A DNA stretch of 64,000 bases, taken from positions 1,054,001 through 1,118,000 of the forward strand of contig CDRNVI010000012.1 in the NCBI GenBank assembly GCA_977017575.1. The letters are read 5' to 3'. This stretch comes from Paramoeba atlantica. Taxonomy: Eukaryota; Discosea. The position numbers were made by a program, and so were the translations under genes. Under the pieces are notes generated by a model, which was not told where the DNA came from, did not search any database, and worked only from the letters and a program-made list of their open reading frames with translations. Position 1 is the first letter of the stretch. The number at the start of each line of letters is the position of its first letter. Shown here in pieces: positions 46,268 to 56,106 of the stretch.

Positions 46268-46604
46268 AAAAGGAGTGTTGTCTTTTATAGTCTATATACA
46301 CAATTTTTGTCTTTTACAGTCTACTACATGAACATGCATAGGGTTTGGTTGATTATTGTGCACGTCACAAGTCTTGAATCAGTATCAGGTGGAATATTTC
46401 GCACCTTGTTTGAGGCGAATATTCCATCAGGTATTTGTTAGTCGCACCTGTTCATAGTCACAACTTATAAATTCATAGTCACAATTTATAAAGTCACCCT
46501 ATTCCCAACATTTACTAATGACTATCATATTTCTCATTTTCCATTATCCAATCTCATTTTTACGTTTTTTTTTCGTTTTTACCTCTCTCCTTTCTTCACC
46601 CTAC
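46268..46604. other. Intergenic gap with short repeats
   Basis: Short tandem echoes are visible (cttttatagtctatatacac / cttttacagtctactac near 46279-46328; attcatagtcacaa-type pairs near 46452-46487). The 45 bases before 46605 form a pure pyrimidine tract. No gene seen unless the SET protein starts at the alternative ATG 46518. Confidence 0.5.
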
Positions 46605-47429
46605 ATGGCATCCACCATTCCCTCCCCCGAGGCCCTCTTAACACTGGGTCAGTCTATGAACCTGGAGCGCTTTCTCCAGCTCCCCCGTGCGCATCGCGTC
46701 GCGGTCATCCCCTACTGCTCAGTCGAGGTCCGGCGTGAGATCGCGGCCCTGGCTAAGGAACCCTCGGCGGCCGTTGCCGAGGCCCCCGAAGACTCCACCC
46801 CGGAACTCTCCCTGCTCGACTTCAACAAATCCCCTGAAATCCTGACGCTTCACCGCGGGCCGACGGGCATCCATGCCGTTGCCGCGCGTGATCTCCGTGC
46901 GGGAGAAGAAATATATACCCTCCGAGGCCCTGTGCTGCCGTACGCAACCATCTTTACCCTCCAGGTCACCCAGGGACTTCACATGAACCCCTATGATGGC
47001 TCCGAGTTCATTGCCCATGGGTGCCGTCCGAATATTCAGGTCGTGGTGGATGAGCTCCCGGAGGGACCAAAGTGTGCGATCGGGCCCGAAGGTATCGAGG
47101 TCGCGAACAAGAATGAGACCCAGGACTTTATTCTCACTCACCCCTACGTGTTGCGCTGGATCACGTTGTGTGATATTCCTAAAGGTGCGAGTTTGAGTTT
47201 TAACTATCTAACGACGGAGTACGTCATGGATAAGCCCTTTGATTGCCTCTGTGGAGTGATGAAAACCGGAGACGTCTCTGGTGGAGGTCACCCGGAAGGG
47301 ATTACGTGCTTTGGGAATATTAGTGGCTTCAAGTTTCTAAGTGCGCAAGATCGTGCCGCGTTGGCCCCGTATATTACGCCAGTCGTAAAGCAGGCTGCAA
47401 TTGCGGAGGGATTATTGAGTCAACCGTGA
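46605..47429 (+). CDS. SET-domain methyltransferase-like protein
   Basis: A 274-residue protein with a compact SET domain at about residues 85-225: GIHAVAARDLRAGEEIYTLRG, then SEFIAHGCRPNIQV in place of the usual NHSCxPN, then LCDIPKGASLSFNYLTTEY, followed by a post-SET-like FDCLCGVMK...CFGNISGFKFL. SET proteins transfer methyl groups to lysines of histones or other proteins. The Asn of the NHS motif is Ala-His here, so activity is uncertain. An ATG at 46518 in the same frame would add a 29-residue hydrophobic N-terminus, but this covers the pyrimidine tract expected to be leader, so I prefer 46605. Confidence 0.72.
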   Translation: MASTIPSPEALLTLGQSMNLERFLQLPRAHRVAVIPYCSVEVRREIAALAKEPSAAVAEAPEDSTPELSLLDFNKSPEILTLHRGPTGIHAVAARDLRAGEEIYTLRGPVLPYATIFTLQVTQGLHMNPYDGSEFIAHGCRPNIQVVVDELPEGPKCAIGPEGIEVANKNETQDFILTHPYVLRWITLCDIPKGASLSFNYLTTEYVMDKPFDCLCGVMKTGDVSGGGHPEGITCFGNISGFKFLSAQDRAALAPYITPVVKQAAIAEGLLSQP

Positions 47430-48134
47430 GTGAGAACAAAATAGAGAAACTTGTAGTAAATTATTGTAGATTGACTGCAGTAGAAATACTTTTTGGACCT
47501 CCTTAATAAAAATGAATGATTTTCCATAAATATTCTCTTTTGCTTCTTTCACTTTTGCCACAGTTGGCTTAACAATATTTTTTCTTTTTTAATCCTTTTC
47601 AACATAACACCGCTACTGGATTAACCTAACTCATGCGTAGCAAAATTGTTTCTTGTGACCAATACTAAATAAACTTTATAATGCATCGCAGAAAAACGAT
47701 TTAATACCTCCTATGTCGCTAATTCATAAATAGTTCTGAAACGTACACGTATTCACAACAAAGTTTTAACCATGGAAATTCTTTTAAAAATATTTTTTGT
47801 TGACTGTTATAAAGGCATTATTTTGGTTTATTGGCTTTTATACACAAATTTTTAATTATCTGGCGTTCATTTGAAGGTTCGTCGAATCTTGTTTTGCTAA
47901 CCTTATAACAACAAGGTAAAAGTACAAAAGAGTTAAAAAAATCGAGTGATTGCAATCCGGAGGTACAAAAATAATGACTTGTTATTTTTCTATTATTAAG
48001 AAACAATCTCTATCCTATATGGCATTGAAAACTTTGGTCGCATGGCATTGAATTTTTTACTTGCACTTATTTTTTGGTATCCCTTTCGTCATTACCTTTT
48101 GGTAAATAAATTTGTTTTTCTACACATTACTCTT
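47430..48134. other. AT-rich intergenic gap (about 700 bp)
   Basis: No gene, RNA or clear repeat. The frame of the next gene is open back to an ATG at 48042, but that part is hydrophobic and T-rich and looks like leader. Confidence 0.5.
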
Positions 48135-48956
48135 ATGGGATTTCTAGACGACTCGTCAGCATCCAACAAAGCGCTCTTACAATGGTACCGACAGGAGATC
48201 GAGAGATTACAAAAAGTAGTAAGCGATCTGACCGCCGAAAATGCGCATCAACGTACCATTTATCATAGGCAAATTGAACAAATTCTCGCACAGCATTTGC
48301 AGCAAACTCCAAAAAGCACACTTGTCGATGTCAAACGCCTGCTAAAGGACTTTCGGAGTGCTTTCGGGTCACAGAAAAATAATTCGGTACCTTCATCAAC
48401 TGCAACGGCTACTGTTGACTCCGTTTGTTCTAAAACTTTAAAGCCCGGATCCCATACGCTGCACACATCGATCCGATCTCAACCCTGTGCACCTTCGCCG
48501 AAGGATACTCAACGTCTTTTAGGAAAACTTGCGCTACATCTAAAACGAGGTCGAGAAATCGATAGAATGAATTGCTCTGAAAAAATCTGTGAGGAGAAAC
48601 TGGAAGCGGAAGCCAATGTGCCTTCCGAACATGAGCGTCCTTGCTATTCCTACAAAAAACACCGACCCATGGAGCTCCTGCAACGTGCAGTCTCTCTCCC
48701 ACGAAATACGACAACTGAGACTCAGGCACCCTCTTATCTTTTTGAAGCCTTGCTCGCTTCCACAGCGTCTCGTTCGGTTAGCCAAGTACCATCTGACTTT
48801 TCTGCTACCGCACCTCACCAGGGAAATTCTCGTCGCTGCGGTACGGTGGGTCGACGTGTGCCCACTCCCTCCCCCACACCTTGTCGACGAAGCGTGACTC
48901 CTCCCACTTCCCATAACCGTGGAAGCGCTCCGCGCGAACTAAACGTGGATGCTTAG
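48135..48956 (+). CDS. Coiled-coil and basic Ser/Thr/Pro-rich protein, unknown
   Basis: A 273-residue protein. Residues 10-60 form a likely coiled coil (ALLQWYRQEIERLQKVVSDL). The rest is basic and disordered with many Ser, Thr, Pro and Arg, ending in repeated TP/SP sites (RRVPTPSPTPCRRSVTPPTS) that look like targets for proline-directed kinases. No family recognised. An in-frame ATG at 48042 would add 31 hydrophobic residues encoded by the T-rich leader; I consider this less likely. It lies just before the H1-like array. Confidence 0.65.
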   Translation: MGFLDDSSASNKALLQWYRQEIERLQKVVSDLTAENAHQRTIYHRQIEQILAQHLQQTPKSTLVDVKRLLKDFRSAFGSQKNNSVPSSTATATVDSVCSKTLKPGSHTLHTSIRSQPCAPSPKDTQRLLGKLALHLKRGREIDRMNCSEKICEEKLEAEANVPSEHERPCYSYKKHRPMELLQRAVSLPRNTTTETQAPSYLFEALLASTASRSVSQVPSDFSATAPHQGNSRRCGTVGRRVPTPSPTPCRRSVTPPTSHNRGSAPRELNVDA

Positions 48957-49291
48957 ATCAAAGGCGAAAGACAAACAATCATCATAAAAACAAGTACTTC
49001 CTCGTTTAGTTTCTTCAAAATATTTTTTGTTATCCGCCTTTTTTTGTTTCTGGTCGACAAGTTTACTACGTTGAGGTTTACTACGTTGGGTTTTTTAGCC
49101 GACTAATGAGACAATCGTGTGATACATACAATTGTACCCATAGCACACGAATAGTAAAGAATGTATCATCATCTTGACTTTAACTTTTTTTTGTTTGCGA
49201 TAAAATAGCTCAATATTAAGTATTCTGTAAATCTTATTCCGTTATTCTTATTGAAGAATCTCTCTAAAATCCACTTGTTAATTTCTCCTAA

Positions 49292-49516
49292 ATGGCTGCT
49301 CCTGCTAAAAAGGCTGTGAAAAAGACCGTTAAAAAGGCGAAGAAGCCCGTCGTTAAATCACGAAAAGTACAAGCCAAGCGAGCAGTAAAGTCCAAGAAAG
49401 CCAGTCCGGCCAAGAAATCGGCTACTAAAAGCAAGAAAAGCCCTGTCTCGAAGAAGAGTCCCGTGATTAAAAAGAAGTCGTCTCCCAAAACTAGTGCAAA
49501 GAAGACTAAAAAATAG
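49292..49516 (+). CDS. Histone H1-like protein, copy 1
   Basis: A 74-residue protein of about 45 percent Lys with Ala, Ser, Pro and Val, and no globular domain. This is the composition and size of the short linker histones of kinetoplastids, which correspond only to the basic tail of animal H1 and help compact chromatin. The shared signature of the four copies is here KSRKVQAKRAVKSKKASPAK (residues 26-45). Start MAAPAKK. There is no cleavable presequence of the kind seen in kinetoplast-associated DNA-binding proteins, the main alternative. Codon use is AAG/AAA mixed. Confidence 0.75.
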   Translation: MAAPAKKAVKKTVKKAKKPVVKSRKVQAKRAVKSKKASPAKKSATKSKKSPVSKKSPVIKKKSSPKTSAKKTKK

Positions 49517-50059
49517 GAAAAGTCGAGAAACTCTTAGTTCAAACGATTCCTAGAACCGAAAGAAAGCTGTGTCCTTAAAATTTAACACAAATTTGTTCTT
49601 TAAAATATACAAAAATATTTTTATGCAACATAGTCTATGATATGAAGTGCTATGATAGCACTTACAATATAAATCATAACAAGTCAACTGTAGATCTGTA
49701 GTTGGACCAGCGTAATAGTAGTAAAAAACTCTCGCTGCTTTTTAATCATCGGTAAAAACCATCGGTAAAAAAAAAGTAAATATAATATGTATTATGTTTT
49801 GTAGTTTCTTTTATATACATGTATAAACTAGTGTGTGTTTTGACATTCACCCTTTATCGAATTTAGAAAGTTGTGCAATTATCGAACTTCAATTAAAGCG
49901 TGGCTAAGAAAAGCCATTTATCCAGGTACTATCCAGGCAACGATAGGATAAATTTTTCTTTAACATGTTTCTTGCATTTTTCGTGTCGTTTCAATAGTTA
50001 CGATTGAAAAAGATGTAGTATTGGTATATTTTTATCTTTTGTTTTTCATTTGTAGCATA
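49517..50059 (+). other. Spacer between H1-like copies 1 and 2
   Basis: AT-rich, no gene. It ends in a good acceptor-like signal (tgtttttcatttgtag, with the AG at 50054-50055) five bases before the ATG of copy 2. The spacer is not repeated between the other copies at a level I can see by eye. Confidence 0.5.
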
Positions 50060-50317
50060 ATGACTGCTCCTGTTAAAAAAATTGTGAAAAAGAGCGCGAA
50101 GAAACCGGTAGCTCCAAAGAAACAGGTCTCAAAACCACGTAAAGTACAGGCTAAGCGCATTGTAAAGTCTAAGAAAACGAATTCAGTCAAGAAAGCATCA
50201 ACTAGAAAGAGTCCGGTCCCAAAGAAGAAGTCAGCTACTAAAAAAACAACTGTTAAAAAAGGTTCGGCTAAAAAGAAATCTTCCTCAAAATCTACCGCAA
50301 AAAAGTCGAAGAAGTAG
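50060..50317 (+). CDS. Histone H1-like protein, copy 2
   Basis: An 85-residue Lys-rich protein (MTAPVKKIVKKSAKKPVAPK) with the family signature KPRKVQAKRIVKSKKTNSVK. It carries more Thr and Lys at the C-terminus than copy 1 (KKTTVKKGSAKKKSSSKSTA). The ATG at 50060 follows the acceptor-like AG; the frame upstream (to 50021) is T-rich leader without ATG. It resembles copy 4 at the N-terminus (MTAPVKK) more than copies 1 and 3 (MAAPAKK), suggesting alternating duplication of a pair. Confidence 0.75.
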   Translation: MTAPVKKIVKKSAKKPVAPKKQVSKPRKVQAKRIVKSKKTNSVKKASTRKSPVPKKKSATKKTTVKKGSAKKKSSSKSTAKKSKK

Positions 50318-50844
50318 TGTAGTGCATTAAGGTATCTTAATCGAGATATTCTGTGTATATTAAGTTTTTTTAGCAATCTTCCTTTTTTATAGTGTCAAAA
50401 GTAGATTTTCTCTTAAGATTCTAAAAATCTTTTCTCGTAATTTTCACAGGTTACATGCCTTTTACGAGCGTGATAGGAGCTGTATTTTTCTTAATGTATT
50501 GTATGTAGTGTTTGCTCAACGCTGTTTTTAAGCCGAATAATTTCGTAAGAATCATACATTATTAAATATTTACAATGGTTTTCCGCATACAATATAAACT
50601 TATAGGTTTTGGTGAATTCAACCTATTTAAAGGTATCAATACTGACAAGGATACATAAAAATGCGCTTTTCACAAGGATCGCACTTGATTCCAGACCTTG
50701 TTTTCACCTCATTAGCTGTCTTCAATCGTGTCTTTAGTTTATTGAAACTTGTATATTTTTGAAAGCATGCACTTGGTATGTAAGGTCACTGGTGTTCTCG
50801 TCTGTTTATTATTGTTATTATTCTCTTTGTAAACTTAGAATTCA
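50318..50844. other. Spacer between H1-like copies 2 and 3
   Basis: AT-rich with no gene. A T-rich stretch with an AG at 50837-50838 (tctttgtaaacttag) precedes the ATG of copy 3 by seven bases. Confidence 0.5.
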
Positions 50845-51108
50845 ATGGCAGCTCCCGCTAAGAAGGTCGTCAAAAAGGTATCAAAGAAGCCTGTGGTATC
50901 AAAAAAGGCTGTTGTCAAGTCGCGAAAAGTGCAAGCAAAGCGCTCAGTAAAATCCAAGAAAGCTAGTCCGGCCAAGAAATCGTCTACCAAGACCAAAAAA
51001 AGTCCAGCCTCGAAAAAAAGCCCCGTGTCTTCAAAAAGCTCAGCTAAGAAAGGATCTGCAAAAAAGAATTCCTCTTCCAAAACTAGCGCCAAGAAATCAA
51101 AAAAATAG
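50845..51108 (+). CDS. Histone H1-like protein, copy 3
   Basis: An 87-residue Lys-rich protein (MAAPAKKVVKKVSKKPVVSK). Signature KSRKVQAKRSVKSKKASPAK is nearly identical to copy 1, as is KKSPASKKSPV in the following stretch, so copies 1 and 3 are the closest pair. The C-terminal GSAKKNSSSKTSAKKSKK also resembles copy 2. Low complexity makes further inference unsafe. Confidence 0.75.
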   Translation: MAAPAKKVVKKVSKKPVVSKKAVVKSRKVQAKRSVKSKKASPAKKSSTKTKKSPASKKSPVSSKSSAKKGSAKKNSSSKTSAKKSKK

Positions 51109-51625
51109 TCTCCAAATATTAGGAAGCGTAGTATTAATACAATAAGCTAGTAACATACACAAAACATTGAATGGGAACAATGCATACTGCTAGTCAAGAA
51201 TAGTTTAACACAAAAATGTGACCGTATTAGCTACCACTTATTTAGTTTACGGTCTTAACTTCATTGTATAGTCTTAGCTTTATACAATGCAATATTTTTT
51301 TAGGATTTAGGCATGAAAAATATGCTCATATGCTCTTCTGTTATCACATCTAATTCTTTTTTTATCCTAGTGATATTGTTTTGCATCGTTAATTTTGAAA
51401 GAACTGTACAACTTGTTTACTATTACGCTGAATTGTGAATTATTTATGTAGATACACTGTAACTGTCATGTGCTACGTTGAACTAGTGCTACACTGCATA
51501 CTAAAGGGCTTGAATCATTATCATTGCTTATGAAATCCTTGGTAATCAAAGACAATCTATGAAGGTTCACTATTTTTTCTATTTGTACTCTCGGTTATAT
51601 TCTAATTGTATTTTCTCGATTGAAC
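51109..51625. other. Spacer between H1-like copies 3 and 4
   Basis: AT-rich, no gene, no clear repeat. The T-rich end (51560-51620) may serve as splice signal for copy 4. Confidence 0.5.
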
Positions 51626-51886
51626 ATGACAGCTCCAGTCAAAAAAGTAAAAAAGGCTGTTAAGAAAGTTGCAAATACTGCACCTAAGAAATTGATTTCT
51701 AAATCCCGTGAAGTGCAGTCTAAGCGTGCTGTGAAATCTAAGAAGTCTAGACTAGTTAAAAAATCCGTTACCAAAGGCAAGAAGAGCGCAGTTTCGAAAA
51801 AGAGTCCCATTGTTAAGAAGGGTTCGATCAAGAAAGGACCTGCGAAAAAGGTTATCTCTAAAAGTTCTAAGAATGTCAAGAAATGA
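51626..51886 (+). CDS. Histone H1-like protein, copy 4
   Basis: An 86-residue Lys-rich protein (MTAPVKKVKKAVKKVANTAP). The signature is changed at one place, KSREVQSKRAVKSKKSRLVK, making this the most diverged copy. The C-terminus has Ile/Val-rich stretches (IVKKGSIKKGPAKKVISKS). The upstream frame starts at TTG 51620; ATG 51626 used. Confidence 0.72.
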   Translation: MTAPVKKVKKAVKKVANTAPKKLISKSREVQSKRAVKSKKSRLVKKSVTKGKKSAVSKKSPIVKKGSIKKGPAKKVISKSSKNVKK

Positions 51887-52560
51887 AAGCGGGGGAATGG
51901 CGCATATCCCGAATGTAAGCGAGTTATTCACTTTCAGCTTAATCTTCAAATATAGATGGAGCAATAGTTCAGCGTAGCGCATGGCAGTTAGAGTGTACAT
52001 AAAGTGTAAGTTACAGTGTGTTACATGTACATCTACATGTATATCTAGTAAAGTAATATAATATAATAATGTATTATCTATAGTAGTAATGTTATTTAAT
52101 AGTTGATGTTTTTTTCTAGTTTAATGTATGGAGTTAAGTTACTTAACTCCATTCGTACTCAAAGTACGAATTGTTGGTTCGTACCACGGAGATAACATTA
52201 TGGGCAATGATTGCTGAGACATTTTAATCAGGGTAGAAAACTTTTCTCACACTTTTAAAATTTCTAACTTATCTCTACAGGTAAGTCTTCTCACTGATTT
52301 TGTTATAACGTATGTAGAATTGCGCTTTGAATCTCTACATCATAAAAGGTTACTATAGCACGCCAAAATATTCCTTTTCCTCAAGATCGGATACCGAAAA
52401 ACCGAGAAATTGATTGTATGATGTTTTATTGCACGATCTTTATTGAAGCTTTTTAGACACCATTATGAGCTTCTGCCGGCTCCCAATCACTCTCCTTTGT
52501 CCTCCGTGACTTCTCTCTCCTTACTCCCTCCCCCACGCCCGCACTGCCCCCCCCCACTGA
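51887..52560. other. Intergenic gap before QSOX
   Basis: AT-rich up to about 52440, then C/T-rich for 110 bases to the QSOX start. A run of tac/tgtacatctacatgtatatc palindromic bases lies at 52024-52050, and gttaagttacttaactcc (52132-52150) is a small palindrome. No gene seen. Confidence 0.5.
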
Positions 52561-53781
52561 ATGAAATGTCCCCGTATCCATTCCACCCTCGGCTTCACCT
52601 TCCTCCTCGCCTGGCTCATCACCCTTGGCGTTCTCCTCGTCACGCTGTGTGTCACCGTCTCCCCCACCTCCTTCCAACCCGTCGCTGTGGTCTCTCTCTT
52701 CCACGACACCCCGGAGGTGTTGGAACTTAGTGGATTCCCCTCTATCGAGTCCCACTCCCCCTCCGTGGGTGCCCTCCCACGCTGTCCGTGGTACGTGCTG
52801 TTCTATGCGCCCTGGTGTGCACACTGCCGGCGTGAGGCCCACACATATAAACAACTTGCGGTGAACATCTCACGCCAGGGCGACAACCCCACACACATTG
52901 CTGCCGTGGACTGCTCCCTCTATGGACGACACTTCGCGGAGGCCACCATCGAGGCCTACCCCACGTTGTACTACGGAGGGCGCGAGAGCTGGAGAGAGGT
53001 GGATCTGCCGGACGGGGACTTGTCTCGGGTTTTCTCGGTGGGTTCCGCAGGGGGGGAACCCAACACGGAGGCGAGTCGTGCCCCGTTGCTGTGGGAACAA
53101 AACCATACCGCCACCCGGGTGTGTGTGGCCTCACGAAATGAGGCGGTCGACCGCCGACGACAGCTCCCCCGTACCAATGCGGTGTTTGTTCCCCGGGTGG
53201 GGTGGTACAATTACTACCAGAGTTTTTATGCCGCGTTGCAGGAGGAGGTGGATCCACACACCCGGGAGCTCGCGAGTAAGCTTCCGGAAGAGCACTGTGA
53301 CTCGGATACAGAGGTGGGCTCTCCGGTGTGTGTGTATATGAAATTCCGTGCCGCCGCCCTGGCAGGGGTCCCGGAATTACAGTATACGTTAGCACCGGAT
53401 CCGCTGACGGACTGCGGGTACACTTGTGGTCTGTGGTTGCTCTTTCATCGAATGATACAAGCCCCGGAGGCTCTTGAAACGCTGGATGCGATACGGAGTT
53501 ACGTCCTAACTTTTTTTCGTTGCACTGCGTGCCGGGATCACTTTCGGAAGATTCCCTACACCCCGAATCGGAGCTCTGGGGCACGAGAGGATGAGGCGAG
53601 GCTGTGGTTGTGGCGGTCGCATAACGCGGTGAACCTCCGTTTAGGCAAAGCTCATTTTCCCTCCCCCTCGCAGTGTCCAGAGTGTGTAGATGAGAACACG
53701 ACATTGGATTTTCTGAGCACGTATTATGGTCCCATGCCGAACACTCCGAAAAAGAGATGGTTTGGCTTCTTTCCATGGTAG
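52561..53781 (+). CDS. QSOX: Quiescin sulfhydryl oxidase (thioredoxin + ERV/ALR)
   Basis: A 406-residue QSOX-type enzyme that makes disulfide bonds in secretory proteins and passes electrons to oxygen. An N-terminal hydrophobic segment (residues 12-33, TFLLAWLITLGVLLVTLCVT) acts as signal peptide or anchor. The thioredoxin domain has WCAHC with the active pair C86/C89. The ERV/ALR domain has GLWLLFHRM, the FAD-proximal pair C321/C324 (FRCTACRDHF), RLWLWRSHNAVN and a C-terminal QCPEC. No second membrane segment is seen at the C-terminus, where many QSOX proteins have one, so the N-terminal segment may be the anchor. First half C-ending codons, second half G-ending. A long minus-strand frame over the gene is a composition shadow. 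Confidence 0.93.
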   Translation: MKCPRIHSTLGFTFLLAWLITLGVLLVTLCVTVSPTSFQPVAVVSLFHDTPEVLELSGFPSIESHSPSVGALPRCPWYVLFYAPWCAHCRREAHTYKQLAVNISRQGDNPTHIAAVDCSLYGRHFAEATIEAYPTLYYGGRESWREVDLPDGDLSRVFSVGSAGGEPNTEASRAPLLWEQNHTATRVCVASRNEAVDRRRQLPRTNAVFVPRVGWYNYYQSFYAALQEEVDPHTRELASKLPEEHCDSDTEVGSPVCVYMKFRAAALAGVPELQYTLAPDPLTDCGYTCGLWLLFHRMIQAPEALETLDAIRSYVLTFFRCTACRDHFRKIPYTPNRSSGAREDEARLWLWRSHNAVNLRLGKAHFPSPSQCPECVDENTTLDFLSTYYGPMPNTPKKRWFGFFPW

Positions 53782-54440
53782 AAATCACCTCGGACGGCAT
53801 GAAGCTCGCGTTCTTACAGTATGTGGGTAATGTGCATTGTAGAGGGCACTCTTCCCAAAATCGCAATGATCTTGAAGTGATGCAGACGAATACAATACGA
53901 ATATACAATACGAGTGTACTTTCGTACACTCGCTAAAACTCTTGAAAGAAGAACATGGCATTTCTTGCAATAGTGGGCAAGTGACAAAATCACGACTGCA
54001 AGTCATTGCTTTTTTCTGACGTGAACTCCGTTTATGATCTTATTTTCGAAGGTTGAATACGTTTTCTGCTCCTACCGGATCATAGTTCCGCTTTTTTTCT
54101 ATCGTGGGTGACTTATTCCCCCACAAGTGAAGACTAGCAGATGACTTGAGAAGCTTTAATTCTTGTCTACGTCGGACCCTTTCCTCTTTTTCTCGTGGGG
54201 TACCCTTTCCTACAGTGGATCGCAAGCTCTGGTACAATGTACGAATGTACTACAACAGTACTCAGAAAATTGTGGTCTGTTTTCTTATTTCTCTTAGAAG
54301 ATGGTTTTAATTTAAAACTTTTAAACTCGTCTATTCCTTTAACTCTTTTTTCCCTTGATTTTTTACAGAATGCTTCTTGCGTTGTGTAGGATTTCGTGCA
54401 GTTTATAGTTCTCTGAAATTTCGTCTTACAATATTACCGC
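53782..54440. other. Intergenic gap with a small hairpin
   Basis: No gene. A perfect hairpin cgagtgta-ctttcg-tacactcg lies at 53911-53932, preceded by two echoes of aatacaatacga/atatacaatacg. The last 150 bases are T-rich with several AGs suited to splicing. Confidence 0.55.
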
Positions 54441-55946
54441 ATGGTATTACATGAGCTGGGGCACAAGATCGCGGGTGCCCTGCACAACTTTCACAAGCAC
54501 GCCATTGTAGGCGATGAGGAGATTGATCTTCTTCTGAGAGACATTGGTAACGCGCTGATGCAGTCGGATGTCAATGTAAAGATAGTGATGAAGCTTCGCA
54601 AAGACATTAAGACCCAACTGATGCTTACAGAAAACCAGGCCGGAGGTTTTAGTCGGCGTAAACTCGTTCAGAAGGCCGTTTTTGATGCAATTAAACAGAT
54701 GATTGACCCTGGAGTGAAGGCCTATCAACCCAAACGAGGACAATCGAACGTAATCATGTTTGTCGGGATGCAAGGCGCAGGGAAAACCACTTCATGCACG
54801 AAATACGCTTCCTATTACCAGCGAAAAGGCTTTAAAGTAGCACTGGTGTGCGCTGACACGTTTCGTGCGGGGGCATATGATCAGCTAAAACAGAATGCTT
54901 TAAAGGCTAGAGTTCGATTTTACGGCAGCTTTGCTGAGGGCGACCCAGTGGCCCTTGCCACACAGGCAGTAGAGACCCTCAAGACGGAGGGGGTGGAAAT
55001 CATTATTGTGGACACCAGTGGCCGTCACAAACAGGAGGAGGCACTGTTTGTAGAGATGCAAGAAATTCGGGATGCTATTCAACCCCGTGACATTGTCTAT
55101 GTCATTGATAGCACGAATGGTCAAATGGTGCAGGAGCAGGCGGCAGCATTTCAAAAGTTTGTTCCCGTCGGGTCCATTATTCTTACCAAGCTTGACGGCC
55201 ACGCAAAAGGAGGGGGCGCGCTCAGCGCCATAGCAGTTACCGGGAGCCCCGTCATTTTTTTGGGAGTCGGCGAGCACTATGACGAGTTTGAGCCTTTCAA
55301 TGCGCAAAGTTTTGTAAGTCGTCTTCTGGGCTTTGGCGACGTGGAAGGCTTGGTGGACGCGTTAAAGGACAGTGGGTTTGATGAGAAATCCGTGTTATAC
55401 AAGCGTTTTGCAGAAGGGTCCTTTACGTTGCGCGACATGTACGAACATTTGGAAAATGTGATGAAACTAGGACCTATGAACAAAGTTTTGGAAATGATGC
55501 CCGGACTTGCGATGACCGACAGCCGTGGTCGCGGGGAGCAAAACACTTACCAGTTGAAATGTTATATGACTATTATGGATAGCATGAACGAAGCTGAGTT
55601 GGACGCCCCAAATGTGAAGAAGTTTTTTACACCAAGTCGACTTGCTCGAATCTCGAATGGGAGTGGAAGGGCAATGTGGGAGGTGCAGGATCTACTAAAA
55701 TCTTATAATAAGTTTGACGATATGGTACGGAAAATGGGTAAAATGAATTTTAAGCAGCTAACTAAGGATCCAAGTTTGCTATCCACACACACAGGGCAAG
55801 AGCAAATGTCGAAGCTTGCTCGAGCCATGGACCCTCAAATGTTGCGACGCATGGGTGGGGTGTCGGGACTGCAAGCTATGATGAAACAACTTTCTGAGTA
55901 CGAATCAAGTGGGAAAAGTGAGAAAAAAACTGGAAAAAGTCGTTGA
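54441..55946 (+). CDS. SRP54: Signal recognition particle 54 kDa protein
   Basis: A 501-residue SRP54, the GTPase of the signal recognition particle that binds signal peptides at the ribosome and docks at the ER receptor. The N domain occupies residues 1-90 and the G domain 100-300, with GMQGAGKTTSC (G1, about 109-119), DTFRAGAYDQL, DTSGRH (G3) and TKLDGHAKGGG (G4). The methionine-rich M domain follows (about 330-490: MDSMNEAEL, RMGGVSGLQAMMKQL). Length and order match eukaryotic SRP54. The start ATG gives the standard N-terminus MVLHELGHKIAGAL. Confidence 0.97.
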   Translation: MVLHELGHKIAGALHNFHKHAIVGDEEIDLLLRDIGNALMQSDVNVKIVMKLRKDIKTQLMLTENQAGGFSRRKLVQKAVFDAIKQMIDPGVKAYQPKRGQSNVIMFVGMQGAGKTTSCTKYASYYQRKGFKVALVCADTFRAGAYDQLKQNALKARVRFYGSFAEGDPVALATQAVETLKTEGVEIIIVDTSGRHKQEEALFVEMQEIRDAIQPRDIVYVIDSTNGQMVQEQAAAFQKFVPVGSIILTKLDGHAKGGGALSAIAVTGSPVIFLGVGEHYDEFEPFNAQSFVSRLLGFGDVEGLVDALKDSGFDEKSVLYKRFAEGSFTLRDMYEHLENVMKLGPMNKVLEMMPGLAMTDSRGRGEQNTYQLKCYMTIMDSMNEAELDAPNVKKFFTPSRLARISNGSGRAMWEVQDLLKSYNKFDDMVRKMGKMNFKQLTKDPSLLSTHTGQEQMSKLARAMDPQMLRRMGGVSGLQAMMKQLSEYESSGKSEKKTGKSR

Positions 55947-56106
55947 TTCTTCTGTATATTTTCTTGTACGTTATTTATTATTTTAAACTTTTAATGTTGT
56001 ACGTATTGGTAATCAAGCAGAAACGCTTCCACTAGCCCACATTTAGAGAGAGGGTCATAATCAAGATTCCTTTATGGCTTAACAATAGTATTTTTTTACA
56101 TGCAAA

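Noticed and set aside
52742-53929. Minus-strand open frame of 395 codons
   Set aside because: It overlaps the clear QSOX gene; such long antisense frames follow from the strong third-position bias of GC-rich genes here. No protein family features.
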